From the NCBI GenBank assembly GCA_038043245.1, contig JBBTCH010000001.1, positions 620,001 to 684,000 of the forward strand: 64,000 nt of DNA, written 5' to 3'. Both the position numbers and the translations under genes were made by a program. Origin of the DNA: JACPFV01 sp038043245 (lineage in GTDB: Bacteria > Pseudomonadota > Gammaproteobacteria > Nevskiales > Nevskiaceae). The notes under the pieces are model-generated. The model was not told the origin of the DNA, made no database searches, and worked only from the letters and a program-made list of their open reading frames with translations. Of the stretch, positions 39,384 to 50,155 are shown piece by piece (the first letter of the stretch is position 1; every line of letters begins with the position of its first letter).

Positions 39384-41273
39384 TCAGATCTCCGCCTTGT
39401 CGCCTTTTTTCTCTAACCAATCACGGCGATCACTGGCGCGCTTCTTGGCCAGCAACATGTCCATCAGCTTGTCGGTGGCCTTGTCATCGTCATCCAGCGA
39501 CAGCTGCACCAGCCGGCGCGTATCCGGCGTCATGGTGGTCTCGCGCAACTGGATCGGATTCATCTCTCCCAGGCCCTTGAAGCGCGTGACGCTGGGCGTG
39601 CCTTTGAGTTTTTCCGCCTTGATGCGGTCGAGGATGCCGTCGCGCTCGCCCTCGTCCAGCGCATAGAACACCTGCTTGCCGATGTCGATGCGGAACAGCG
39701 GCGGCATCGCGATGAAGATGTTGCCGGCCTGCACCAGCGGCCGGAAGTGCTTGAGGAACAATGCGCACAGCAAGGTGGCGATATGCAATCCGTCGGAATC
39801 CGCGTCGGCGAGGACACAGACTTTTCCGTAACGCAGCGATGAAATGTCGGCAGAGCCGGGTTCGACGCCGATGGCAACGCTGATGTTGTGGATTTCCTCG
39901 GACGACAGCGCCTCGGCGCTGTCCGCCTCCCAGGTGTTGAGGATCTTGCCGCGCAGCGGCATCACCGCCTGGAAGTTGCGGTCACGCGCCTGCTTGGCGC
40001 TGCCGCCGGCCGAATCGCCCTCGACCAGGAACAGCTCGGTCTGGCGCATGTCGTCGCTGACGCAGTCGGCCAGCTTGCCGGGCAGCGCCGGGCCACTGGT
40101 GATCTTCTTGCGCTCGATCAGCTTGGCGTTCTTGAGACGCTTGGTCGCGTTGGCGATGACCAGCTGTGCGATCTGCGTGCCGGTTTCGGTGTTCTGGTTG
40201 AGCCACAGGCCAAAGGCGTCGTGCGCGACCCCCGAGACAAAGGTGGCGGTTTCGCTCGACGAAAGCCGTTCCTTGGTCTGACCGGCGAACTGCGGGTTCT
40301 GCATCTTGATCGACAGCACGTAGGCGCAGCCGGTCCAGACGTCTTCCGCCGTCAGCTTCATGCCGCGCGGCAGCAGGTTGCGGAACTCGCAGAACTCGCG
40401 CATCGCCTCGGCCAGGCCGGTGCGTAGGCCATTCACGTGCGTGCCGCCCTGCACCGTCGGAATCAGGTTGACGTAGGACTCCTGGATCAAATCCTCGTCC
40501 GGCTCCGGCACCCACAGCAGCGCCCACTCGGCTTCTTCGCGCTCGCCCTCGAGCTTGCCGGTGAACGGCTGGGCCGGCAGCACTTTCTGGCCCTTGACGC
40601 CTTCCATCATGTAATCGGTCAGGCCGTTCTCGTACTGCCAGACGATTTCTTCCTTGCTGGCTTCATCGAGGAGCGTAACTTTGAGGCCCGGACACAGCAC
40701 CGCTTTGGCACGAAGCGCGTGCTTGAGTTTGGGCAGCAGGAACTTCGGCGTCTCGAAATACTTCGGATCCGGCCAGAAGCGCACACGCGAGCCGGACTTG
40801 GATTTTGGCGCGGTACCGACCTGCTTGAGGTTGCTTGCCTTCTCGCCGTCCTTGAAAGTCATCGCGTACTCGGCGGCATTGCGCCAGACCGTGACTTCGA
40901 GCTTGGTCGACAGTGCATTGACCACCGACACACCGACGCCGTGCAGACCGCCGGAGAACTTATACGTGTCGTTGGAGAACTTGGCGCCGCTGTGCAGCTT
41001 GGTCAGGATCAGTTCGACGCCAGTGACCTTGTGCTGCGGGTGCACATCCACCGGCATGCCGCGGCCGTCGTCCACCACTTGCAGCGAACCATCGGCAAAC
41101 ACGGTAACGCTCACAGATTTGGCGTAGCCCGCCAACGCCTCATCCACCGCGTTGTCCACCACTTCCTGCGCCAGATGGTTCGGCCGCGCGGTGTCGGTGT
41201 ACATGCCGGGCCGACGGCGTACCGGATCCAGCCCCTGCAGGACTTCGATTTCTTGCGAGTCGTATTTGCTCAC
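39384..41273 (-). CDS. parE: DNA topoisomerase IV subunit B
   Basis: 629 residues starting at GTG. The GHKL ATPase domain opens with YDSQEIEVLQGLDPVRRRPGMY and has VVDNAVDEAL, DDGRGMPVD and GGLHGVGVSVVNALS. The Toprim domain has VEGDSAGGSA and the metal-binding DADSDG. The size matches E. coli ParE rather than the longer GyrB. It heads a four-gene transcript ending in parC. The divergent xseB begins 75 bases away. Confidence 0.97.
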   Translation of the reverse strand: MSKYDSQEIEVLQGLDPVRRRPGMYTDTARPNHLAQEVVDNAVDEALAGYAKSVSVTVFADGSLQVVDDGRGMPVDVHPQHKVTGVELILTKLHSGAKFSNDTYKFSGGLHGVGVSVVNALSTKLEVTVWRNAAEYAMTFKDGEKASNLKQVGTAPKSKSGSRVRFWPDPKYFETPKFLLPKLKHALRAKAVLCPGLKVTLLDEASKEEIVWQYENGLTDYMMEGVKGQKVLPAQPFTGKLEGEREEAEWALLWVPEPDEDLIQESYVNLIPTVQGGTHVNGLRTGLAEAMREFCEFRNLLPRGMKLTAEDVWTGCAYVLSIKMQNPQFAGQTKERLSSSETATFVSGVAHDAFGLWLNQNTETGTQIAQLVIANATKRLKNAKLIERKKITSGPALPGKLADCVSDDMRQTELFLVEGDSAGGSAKQARDRNFQAVMPLRGKILNTWEADSAEALSSEEIHNISVAIGVEPGSADISSLRYGKVCVLADADSDGLHIATLLCALFLKHFRPLVQAGNIFIAMPPLFRIDIGKQVFYALDEGERDGILDRIKAEKLKGTPSVTRFKGLGEMNPIQLRETTMTPDTRRLVQLSLDDDDKATDKLMDMLLAKKRASDRRDWLEKKGDKAEI

Positions 41274-41348
41274 GCTTTTTTAGCTCTCCAAAACGCGGCG
41301 CGACAGTAACGGATGAGCGCGACTTGCCGCAAGCATTAGAATGAAGTT

Positions 41349-41576
41349 ATGAAAAAAGCTGCCGAATCCACAGACCGCGTCGCCCAGTTCGAGACCTCGC
41401 TCAAAGAGCTTGAGGACATCGTCCAGCGCATGGAACGCGGCGACCTCAAGCTGGAAGAATCGCTCAAGCTGTTCGAGCGCGGCATGACGCTGACCGGCGA
41501 ATGCAAACAGGCGCTGGAAACGGCCGAATTGCGCGTCAAGCAATTGATGGACGCGCAAACAAAAGCCGATGAGTGA
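41349..41576 (+). CDS. xseB: Exodeoxyribonuclease VII small subunit
   Basis: 75 residues, the family's usual size. The helical hairpin FETSLKELEDIVQRMERGDLKLEESLKLFERG is the XseB signature (residues about 14-45). It coats the XseA catalytic subunit, which is not in the window. Its stop overlaps dxs by eight bases. In many gammaproteobacteria ispA separates xseB from dxs; here it is absent. Confidence 0.95.
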   Translation: MKKAAESTDRVAQFETSLKELEDIVQRMERGDLKLEESLKLFERGMTLTGECKQALETAELRVKQLMDAQTKADE

Positions 41577-43362
41577 CATCCCCGGCTACGCGCTCCTCGG
41601 CGACGTCAACACGCCGCAGGATCTGCGTAGCCTGCCGCCTGAACAATTGCCGGCGCTCGCCGTCGAATTGCGTCGTTACCTGATTGAGACGTTGGGCCGC
41701 ATCGGCGGCCACTTTGCCGCCAGCCTCGGCACGATCGAGCTGGCGCTCGCCCTGCACCGCGTGTTCGACACGCCGAACGATCGCTTGATCTGGGACGTCG
41801 GCCACCAGGCGCTGCCGCACAAGCTGCTCACCGGCCGCCGCACACGTTTGGAGACACTCAACCGCAAAGGCGGCCTCGCGCCGTTTCTGATGCGCGCGGA
41901 AAGCCAATACGACGCCTTCGGTGCCGGACATTCCTCGACATCGATCTCAGCCGCCCTCGGCATGGCAGTCGCCGCGAAACTGGCGGGTGAAAACCGCCGC
42001 GCCATCGCCGTCATCGGCGACGGTGGCCTGACCGCCGGCATGGCCTACGAGGCGCTGAACCACGCCGGCCAACTCGGACTCGACCTTACCGTCGTGCTCA
42101 ACGACAACGGCATGTCCATCTCGCCCAACGTCGGCGCGCTCAACGAACGCCCCAGCCTCGCGCCGTTTTTTGAGACGTTAGGTTTTGCGTATCAAGGCCC
42201 GATAGACGGCCACTCCTTAAGCGCGCTGATTCCAGCGCTGGAAAAACTCAAGGACGCGCGTGGGCCGCAGTTGCTGCACGTCAAAACCGTCAAGGGCAAG
42301 GGCTTTGCCGCAGCCGAACGCGACTCGATCAAGTACCACCGCGTCACCGGCTTCGATCCGGTCACCGGCGCACTGCCTGCCGGCAAATCCGCCGCGCCCA
42401 GCTACACACAGATCTTCAGCGACTGGCTGTGTGATGCCGCCGAGAAGAACCCAAAGCTGGTCGCGGTGACACCGGCGATGCGCGAAGGCTCCGGCCTCGG
42501 CGAGTTCGCACGCCGCTTCCCTGATCGCTACCTCGATGCCGGCATCGCCGAGCAGCATGCGGTGACTCTGGCCGCCGGCCTCGCCTGCGAAGGCTTCCAT
42601 CCTGTGGTCGCCACCTACTCGACCTTCTTCCAGCGCGCCTACGACCAGATCATCCACGACGTCGCCGTGCAGAACCTGCCGGTGCTGTTTGCGCTGGATC
42701 GTGGCGGACTGGTCGGCCCCGATGGCGCAACCCACCACGGCGCGTTCGACTTCAGTTTCCTGCGCTGCATCCCGAATCTGGTGGTGATGGCCCCAAGCGA
42801 TGAAGCGGATTGCCGTCGCATGCTGGCGACCGGGCTCGCACATAGCGGCCCGTCCGCCGTGCGCTATCCACGCGGCAGTGGGCCTGGCGCACAAGTCAGC
42901 CGCGATTTGGAAACGCTGCCCATCGGCAAGGCGCGAGTGGTGCGCGAAGCGCGCGGCCACCGCAAACCACGTGTAGCCATTCTCGCGTTTGGCGCGCTGG
43001 TGCAGACCGCGCTCGAAGCCGCCGAACTGCTCGACGCCACCGTCGTGGACATGCGCTTCGTCAAACCACTCGACGTCGCACTGATCCTCGATCTCGCCCG
43101 CGAGAACGACCTGCTGGTCACGCTTGAGGACAACGTCATTGCCGGCGGCGCCGGCAGCGGAGTCAACGAAGTTCTTGCTTCACATCAACAGCATGTAGCG
43201 GTAATGAATCTTGGCCTACCCGACCAGTTCATCGAACACGGCACGCGCGAAGAACTGCTGGTGCAATGCAGCCTCGACTGCGCCGGCATCCAGCGTGCGA
43301 TTCAGAAGCGGCTCCGCGCGAAAGACCTTAGTGAGAAAGAGCGCTTTCCGGTGGCGAGCTAA
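41569..43362 (+). CDS. dxs: 1-deoxy-D-xylulose-5-phosphate synthase
   Basis: 597 residues, slightly shorter than the common 620-640. It makes DXP from pyruvate and glyceraldehyde 3-phosphate, the first step of the MEP isoprenoid pathway. Thiamine diphosphate binding is shown by GDGGLTAGMAYEALNHAG and NDNGMS (150-183). The segment YDAFGAGHSSTSISAALG and the catalytic DAGIAEQHAVTLAAG are typical. The reading frame begins inside xseB with an eight-base overlap, so translation is coupled. Confidence 0.96.
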   Translation: MSDIPGYALLGDVNTPQDLRSLPPEQLPALAVELRRYLIETLGRIGGHFAASLGTIELALALHRVFDTPNDRLIWDVGHQALPHKLLTGRRTRLETLNRKGGLAPFLMRAESQYDAFGAGHSSTSISAALGMAVAAKLAGENRRAIAVIGDGGLTAGMAYEALNHAGQLGLDLTVVLNDNGMSISPNVGALNERPSLAPFFETLGFAYQGPIDGHSLSALIPALEKLKDARGPQLLHVKTVKGKGFAAAERDSIKYHRVTGFDPVTGALPAGKSAAPSYTQIFSDWLCDAAEKNPKLVAVTPAMREGSGLGEFARRFPDRYLDAGIAEQHAVTLAAGLACEGFHPVVATYSTFFQRAYDQIIHDVAVQNLPVLFALDRGGLVGPDGATHHGAFDFSFLRCIPNLVVMAPSDEADCRRMLATGLAHSGPSAVRYPRGSGPGAQVSRDLETLPIGKARVVREARGHRKPRVAILAFGALVQTALEAAELLDATVVDMRFVKPLDVALILDLARENDLLVTLEDNVIAGGAGSGVNEVLASHQQHVAVMNLGLPDQFIEHGTREELLVQCSLDCAGIQRAIQKRLRAKDLSEKERFPVAS

Positions 43363-43390
43363 GGCCCTCTGACCGTCTGGCGCAATAACG

Positions 43391-44251
43391 CTATCGATCT
43401 TGGGGGATTTTTTTCGTACAGCGTCGCCCGCGAAAATTCTCAGCGTAACGAGCTGGCTCGTTGCTGAAACTCTCCACCTGCCAGTGCGCGTTGGCACTGG
43501 CGGCCTCCAGCGCGGCTTCTTCGGTATCTTCGATACCTGAAAAGAAATCCAGCCCGGTGCGGCGCTCGACTTCGTCCACAGTGGTGAGGTAGTCCGTCAG
43601 CGGTTCATCGCCGCAGACCTCTTGCGGCGTCAGGAACGCCAGCGCGGAATGCGTTTGCACGTCGAGCCAGATGCGGAAGAACGCCTCCGGCACTTCGACA
43701 CCGGACGGCAGGCGCTTGCCCTCGCCGTACACCGGGCCGGTAACGACCCAGAGCTCGCCGAGCCGCGGCGCGACCACATCGGCTTCGGCCTCCTCGATGC
43801 GCTGCCACAGCAACTGGTTGAGCCGTTTGGTCTGCGGCGCGATGTTGCTCATCAGGAAGGTCGCGCGCTGGGCTTCGCGCCCGTACAGACGCGAGATCAG
43901 ATAATTGGGCGCCAGATGGCCGCGGTCGTAGCCGGATCTGCGGTAATCGTCGGACTCGACCTCGAACAGCGTGCGCTCGTCCTGGTTGAAGTGATCCGGC
44001 CGCGCGCCACCACGCTCACCTTCGATCTTGCTGGCACGAAAGGCGACCCACAGCGGCGCACGCCGCCACTCGGAGTAGCCGACGACGAAACCGGGATTCT
44101 GCAGGGTGTGCGTGGACAGCCGCAGCCAGAAGGACTCCACGCGTGGAAGGCCGCCGTAGATATCGGGTGAATCGAACGGCGTCAGCCACGCATAGACCGC
44201 GCTTGCGGCAGTCAGAAGAACAACCGCCAGCGAAAGGCGGCGCCGTTTCAT
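43391..44251 (-). CDS. Extracytoplasmic DNA/RNA non-specific endonuclease (NUC1 family)
   Basis: 286 residues. An N-terminal signal or anchor (residues 6-22) implies export. The His-Me finger motif is YDRGHLAPN (DRGH at 109-112), followed by SNIAPQTKRLNQLLW, whose Asn residues bind Mg. It cleaves single- and double-stranded nucleic acid. The ATG overlaps the cysG stop (ATGA), an odd partner for a siroheme enzyme. The end converges on dxs. Confidence 0.9.
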   Translation of the reverse strand: MKRRRLSLAVVLLTAASAVYAWLTPFDSPDIYGGLPRVESFWLRLSTHTLQNPGFVVGYSEWRRAPLWVAFRASKIEGERGGARPDHFNQDERTLFEVESDDYRRSGYDRGHLAPNYLISRLYGREAQRATFLMSNIAPQTKRLNQLLWQRIEEAEADVVAPRLGELWVVTGPVYGEGKRLPSGVEVPEAFFRIWLDVQTHSALAFLTPQEVCGDEPLTDYLTTVDEVERRTGLDFFSGIEDTEEAALEAASANAHWQVESFSNEPARYAENFRGRRCTKKIPQDR

Positions 44252-45606
44252 CGGTACCAGTTGAGGCGTTCGCGCAGCTTCACCACCTCGCCGACGATGA
44301 CCAGGCTGGCGCCCTTGACCTTCGCCGCCTCGACTTTCTGCGGTAGATCGCCGAGCACGCCGGTGATCACCTGCTGGGTTTCCGAGGTGCCTTCCTCAAT
44401 CAGCGCAATCGGCCATTCGCGCGGCAGGCCGTGCTCGATGAGTTTGGCGCAAAGCTGCGGCAGCGAAGTCAGCCCCATGTAGATCACCACGGTCTGTCCG
44501 CGCTGGGCGAGCGCATCCCAGTTGAGCTTGAGCGTGCCGTCCTTCTGCGCATGGCCGGTGACGAACACACAGGCCTGCGCGTGGTCGCGGTGCGTCAGCG
44601 GAATGCCGGCGTAGGCGGCGCAGCCATTGGCGGCGGTGATGCCGGGCACGACCTGGAAAGCGACGCCGTTGGCGCTGAGGGTTTCGATCTCCTCACCGCC
44701 ACGGCCGAAGATGAACGGGTCGCCGCCCTTGAGCCGCAGCACGCGCTTGCCCTCTTTCGCCAGCTTGACCAGCAGCGCATTGATTTCTTCCTGCGAGTAT
44801 TCGTGCTGCTTGGGCCCTTTGCCGACGAAGACGCGCTCGGCGTCGCGGCGCACGCGCTCGAGGATCGCCTTCGACACCAAACGGTCGTAGAGCACGACGT
44901 CGGCCTGCTGCATCAGCCGCAGCGCACGAAACGTCAGTAGGTCCGGATCGCCCGGCCCGGCGCCGACCAGATAGACCTCGCCTTTTGCGGGCCGGCCGGC
45001 GATGAGGTCCTGGATCGCGGCCTGCGCGGATTCGTCGTCGCCACGCATCGCCGCCTCGGAACCCGCGCCGTCGAGGAATTTTTCCCAGACGCGACGCCGC
45101 AGCGCCTGCGGCAGTGCCTTGATGCGTTCGCGCTGCACCTGCATGAAACGCGCGAGGCGGCCGGTGGATTCGGGGATCTGCGATTCCAGTTTCTCGCGCA
45201 GACGCCGCGCCAGCACTGGCGCGGCGCCACCGGTGGAGATCGCGACGAGGACCGGGTCGCGATCCACGATCGAGGGCGTGATGAAACTGCTGGGCGTGGG
45301 ATCGTCCACCACATTCACCGGCACGTTGGCGGCATCGGCGGCGGCGGCCACGGCGCGATTCAGCGCGGCGTCGTCGGTGGCGGCGACCACCAGTCGGCAG
45401 CCGGCCACGCGCCAGGGCTCGAAACGCGAGCCGACGCGCTCGACCCCGGGCAGCGTCAGAATCTCCGGCAGCACCTCGGGTGCGGCGACTTCGACCCGGG
45501 CACCGGCGCGCGACAGCAACCGGATTTTTCTGAGCGCGACTTCTCCGCCGCCCACGACCAATACGCGGGCCTCACGCAGCTTGAGAAAAATCGGAAGGTA
45601 ATCCAC
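44248..45606 (-). CDS. cysG: Siroheme synthase (fused CysG)
   Basis: 452 residues, like the 457-residue E. coli enzyme. The N-terminal NAD-dependent precorrin-2 dehydrogenase/ferrochelatase half has VLVVGGGEVALRKIRLL (14-30). The C-terminal SAM uroporphyrinogen III methyltransferase half has VGAGPGDPDLLT, RLKGGDPFIFGRGGEE and PGITAANGCAAYAGIPLTHR. It makes siroheme for the sulfite reductase encoded 2.3 kb away. The nuclease gene follows with a four-base overlap, and the TauE-like gene lies just upstream. Confidence 0.97.
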   Translation of the reverse strand: MDYLPIFLKLREARVLVVGGGEVALRKIRLLSRAGARVEVAAPEVLPEILTLPGVERVGSRFEPWRVAGCRLVVAATDDAALNRAVAAAADAANVPVNVVDDPTPSSFITPSIVDRDPVLVAISTGGAAPVLARRLREKLESQIPESTGRLARFMQVQRERIKALPQALRRRVWEKFLDGAGSEAAMRGDDESAQAAIQDLIAGRPAKGEVYLVGAGPGDPDLLTFRALRLMQQADVVLYDRLVSKAILERVRRDAERVFVGKGPKQHEYSQEEINALLVKLAKEGKRVLRLKGGDPFIFGRGGEEIETLSANGVAFQVVPGITAANGCAAYAGIPLTHRDHAQACVFVTGHAQKDGTLKLNWDALAQRGQTVVIYMGLTSLPQLCAKLIEHGLPREWPIALIEEGTSETQQVITGVLGDLPQKVEAAKVKGASLVIVGEVVKLRERLNWYR

Positions 45607-45634
45607 GGCGGTAGTTTCGCCGTTACTGCCGTGT

Positions 45635-46444
45635 TTAGAAACCCGAAGCCAGCGCCTTGGCCATGGTCATCGAACCGGCGATCAGCAGAATCACCGAAAT
45701 CACTTTTTTCAGTTGCAGGCCATTGAGCCGGAAGCCGAGCCTGCTGCCCAGCCAGATGCCCGGCAGCGCGCCGACCAGCAGCCAGAACAGCATCGAGGTG
45801 TTGACCGTGCCGAGCTGCGCATGACCGAGGCCGGCGATGCCGGTGATCAGCACCGCATGCGCCAGATCGCTGCCGACCAGGCTGATCGGCTCATGCCGCG
45901 GGTAGATCCACAGCAACAGCATCATGCCGATGACACCGGCGCCGACCGAAGAAATAGTCACCACGCTGCCGACCAGAATGCCGGACAGCACGGTGAAGAT
46001 GAGTTGCGTGCGGCGCGAGGTATCGCGCGGCGTGCCGTTGCCACCGCGCAGATGGTTGACCCAGCGCAGCAGCGGCTGCTGGAACAGGGTGAAGGTGGCA
46101 GTGACGATGACCGCGGTCGCCAGGGTGATCTTGATCAGGCGGTCCAATTCGGGGCTGACGCCAATGGAATGGATGTAGGCCAGCGTCGCAAACGAAGCCG
46201 GCACACTGCCCAGTGCCATCCAGCCGACCACGTTCCAGTCCAGCGTCTTGTTGCTCTGGTGCAGAAACACGCCGTAGCTCTTGCTCAGGCTGGCGTAGAT
46301 CAGGTCGGTGCCGACGGCGATGGCCGGCGAGATGCCGTAGAACAGGATCAGGATCGGCGTCATCAGCGATCCGCCGCCGACGCCGGTGGCGCCGACTGCC
46401 GTGCCGACCAGCAGACCCGCGACTGAAAATCCCAAGCCTTCCAT
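45635..46444 (-). CDS. TauE/SafE-family membrane protein
   Basis: 269 residues with about eight hydrophobic helices. The paired family motifs are GVGGGSLMTPILILFYGISPAIAVGTD (residues 20-47) and the repeat VGAGVIGMMLLLWIYPRHEPISLVGSDLAHA near 165-195. The family exports sulfite, taurine products or other sulfonates. Position beside cysG and divergent from cysB supports a sulfur role, possibly sulfite export or sulfur-anion handling. Confidence 0.9.
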   Translation of the reverse strand: MEGLGFSVAGLLVGTAVGATGVGGGSLMTPILILFYGISPAIAVGTDLIYASLSKSYGVFLHQSNKTLDWNVVGWMALGSVPASFATLAYIHSIGVSPELDRLIKITLATAVIVTATFTLFQQPLLRWVNHLRGGNGTPRDTSRRTQLIFTVLSGILVGSVVTISSVGAGVIGMMLLLWIYPRHEPISLVGSDLAHAVLITGIAGLGHAQLGTVNTSMLFWLLVGALPGIWLGSRLGFRLNGLQLKKVISVILLIAGSMTMAKALASGF

Positions 46445-46505
46445 GTGATGTCTCGTTGAAGGGGCGCACGGTATCAGTCGGTCTAATGCCAGTGAAGGAT
46501 TGTTT

Positions 46506-46521
46506 GTCTATACTTTTAGAC
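46506..46521 (+). promoter_or_regulatory. Candidate -10 box and operator before cysB
   Basis: TATACT (46509-46514) has the form of a sigma70 -10 box and lies inside a small inverted repeat, GTCTA-N6-TAGAC (46506-46521). No convincing -35 box precedes it. The GAGGAG ribosome site and ATG of cysB follow at 46534-46549. Autoregulation through this palindrome is only a suggestion. Confidence 0.35.
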
Positions 46522-46546
46522 CTGAAGAGAATATGAGGAGCGCGCG

Positions 46547-47530
46547 ATGAAATTACGCCAGCTGCGCTACGTCCATGAAGTCGCCCGGCGCGGGCTCAAC
46601 GTCACTGCCGCCGCAGAGGCGCTGTTCACCTCGCAGCCCGGCGTGTCCAAGCAGATCCGCCTGCTCGAACAGGAACTGGGCGTGGACATCTTCGTACGCA
46701 ACGGCAAGCATCTGGCCGAGGTGACACCGGCCGGCAAACGCATTCTCGACTACACCGAGCGGCTGTTGCTGGAGATCCACAACATCAAGAATGCCGCCGA
46801 CGACTTCAAGCAGGCCGACCGCGGCGACATCTCCATCGCCACCACGCACACGCAGGCGCGTTACGCGCTGCCGCCAACGATTGCCAAATTTCGCAAAAAA
46901 TATCCAAAAGTCAGTCTGCATCTGAACCAGGGCTCGCCGCCGCAGATCGCAAAGATGGCGGCCGAAGGCACCGCCGATTTCGCCATCGCCACCGAGGCCA
47001 TGCATCTGTTCGAGGACCTGGTGATGCTGCCCTGCTACCACTGGAACCGCTGCGTGCTGGTGCGACCGGACAACCCGCTGGCGAAGAAGAAAGGCAAGTT
47101 CACGCTGAAAGACGTCGCCCAGCATCCGATCATCACCTACACCTTCGGCTTCACCGGCCGCTCCAAGCTCGATCAGGCGTTCGCCGCGCAGGGCCTCAAG
47201 CCCGACGTGGTGCTGACCGCGGTGGATGCCGACGTCATCAAGACTTATGTGCGTCTGGGGCTCGGCATCGGCATCGTTGCCAACATGGCCTACGACTCCA
47301 AACAGGATTCCGACCTGGTGGCACTGGAAGCCGCACATTTGTTCGAGCGCAGCACCACGCACGTCGGCTTCCGGCGCGGACTGTTTCTGCGTGAATACAT
47401 GTACGAATTCATCACCACCTTCGCGCCGCACCTGACGCGCAAGGTGGTGGACGACACCGCCGCCATCGCCGACCCGGAAGAACGCCGCAAGCGCGCTCAG
47501 AAGCTGATGGCAGGACTGCCTGTTCTGTGA
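46547..47530 (+). CDS. cysB: LysR-type regulator CysB
   Basis: 327 residues. CysB activates sulfate assimilation genes in response to N-acetylserine. The N-terminal winged HTH starts MKLRQLRYVHEVARRGLNVT and has the recognition stretch FTSQPGVSKQIRLLE (about 28-42). TTHTQARYALPP near residue 100 is the conserved CysB ligand loop. It is divergent from the TauE-like gene. Sulfite reductase lies downstream, beyond a palindromic element. A strong GAGGAG site precedes the start. Confidence 0.94.
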   Translation: MKLRQLRYVHEVARRGLNVTAAAEALFTSQPGVSKQIRLLEQELGVDIFVRNGKHLAEVTPAGKRILDYTERLLLEIHNIKNAADDFKQADRGDISIATTHTQARYALPPTIAKFRKKYPKVSLHLNQGSPPQIAKMAAEGTADFAIATEAMHLFEDLVMLPCYHWNRCVLVRPDNPLAKKKGKFTLKDVAQHPIITYTFGFTGRSKLDQAFAAQGLKPDVVLTAVDADVIKTYVRLGLGIGIVANMAYDSKQDSDLVALEAAHLFERSTTHVGFRRGLFLREYMYEFITTFAPHLTRKVVDDTAAIADPEERRKRAQKLMAGLPVL

Positions 47531-47602
47531 GGGAATAAGGACAGTTTCAATTCTTCTTTATCTGTTTTGCGTCGCGTACGCCTGATAATCTGCGCGCCCT
47601 AT

Positions 47603-47874
47603 GGAACCTCTAACTAGTCTGCACGCGGCGCGCGTTGCCGTCCCAAACCCTGCGAGACAAGGCGGAGGCCGCAGCGCCTTAGCACGGACTAAGGTCAAGG
47701 CCGACAACGCCGTATCGCAGGGTTTGGGACGCAACCCTTCGGGGCGCGGTCTCTTTTGCGCGGGGCGTTGTCACTTCAGCCTCGCTGTAGCAATAAGTAC
47801 AGCGTCGGCCTCGTTCCTAGCCCCACGCAAAACATCCTCGCGCCGCGCCCGCGTGCAGGCTAGTTAGAGGTTCC
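47603..47874. repeat. Palindromic element with 25-bp inverted ends between cysB and sulfite reductase
   Basis: The gene-free stretch 47531-47875 is mostly this element. The left end GGAACCTCTAACTAG (47603-47617) is matched exactly in inverse by CTAGTTAGAGGTTCC (47860-47874), and the match runs on to about 25 of 26 bases (TGCACGCG). Inside, GTCCCAAACCCTGCGA pairs with TCGCAGGGTTTGGGAC, CCTTAG with CTAAGG, TTTTGCGCGGGG with CCCCACGCAAAA, and CGCTGTA with TACAGCG. The whole unit could fold almost completely. The right end stops one base before the GTG of sulfite reductase. Confidence 0.8.
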
Positions 47875-47875
47875 T

Positions 47876-49539
<1,664 letters not shown>

Positions 49540-49543
<4 letters not shown>

Positions 49544-50052
49544 AACTGATCCGCGACCAGAAAGTCGTCGAAGACGATACTGTCAAGCTCGACGACACCG
49601 CGGCCCTGCCCGCGTCCGGAAGAATCATCGTCTCGCTGGCACGCTGGCACGCTGAGAAAGATGCACTGAAAAAGCGTGGCCAGGTCGGCACGCAGATCCC
49701 GCCGACCCTCGAAGTCGGCGAACTCAAGGACGACCTGCCCTGCCTGGCCTGTATCGAACTGACGTTCGCTTTCATCAAGCCCAAGCCGGAGGGTGGCATC
49801 ACCTTTGACGGACGCGCCTACTCACAGGCGCGGCTGCTGCGCGAACGCTACGGCTACAAAGGTGACATCCGCGCCGTTGGCGACATTTTCCGTGACACGA
49901 TTTTTGCGATGCACCGCTGTGGCATCAACGTCATCGAACCCAAGGCCGGACTCGATGCGCAGGATGCGCTGAACGCGTTCAAGGATTTCTCGCTGGCATA
50001 TCAGACTGCGGCCGATCGTCAACCGTCGATTTTCCGTAGGCGGCTGGCCTGA
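49540..50052 (+). CDS. DUF934 family protein of sulfur assimilation
   Basis: 170 residues from GTG 49540, overlapping the reductase stop (GTGA). The family motif region QARLLRERYGYKGDIRAVGDIFRD is at about 90-113, and LARWHAE and GTQIPP lie earlier. DUF934 genes nearly always follow this type of sulfite reductase and often precede cysH; here no cysH follows. It may aid electron delivery, which is inferred from linkage. The gene ends at a REP pair. Confidence 0.9.
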
Positions 50053-50057
50053 TATTC

Positions 50058-50144
50058 GTCATTCCGGCCAAGCGCGAAGCGCGCGAGCCAGAATCCAGAA
50101 TGCGGTTCCACAAAAGACTGGATTCCCGCTTTCGCGAGAATGAC
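50058..50144. repeat. REP pair in inverted orientation (REPIN-like)
   Basis: GTCATTCCGGCC...GAATCCAG (50058-50098) and CTGGATTCCCGCTTTCGCGA...ATGAC (50118-50144) are two inverted REP units separated by about 20 bases. They occupy the gap between convergent DUF934 and serS genes, a normal site for such palindromes, and may act as a bidirectional transcript end. Confidence 0.75.
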
Positions 50145-50155
50145 AAGAATTTTTC

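Noticed and set aside
47603..47874. Integron attC site, because of CTAAC and GTTAG at the ends
   Set aside because: The core sites do not fit RYYYAAC and GTTRRRY fully, the length is well beyond usual attC sites, and no integrase or cassette array is present.
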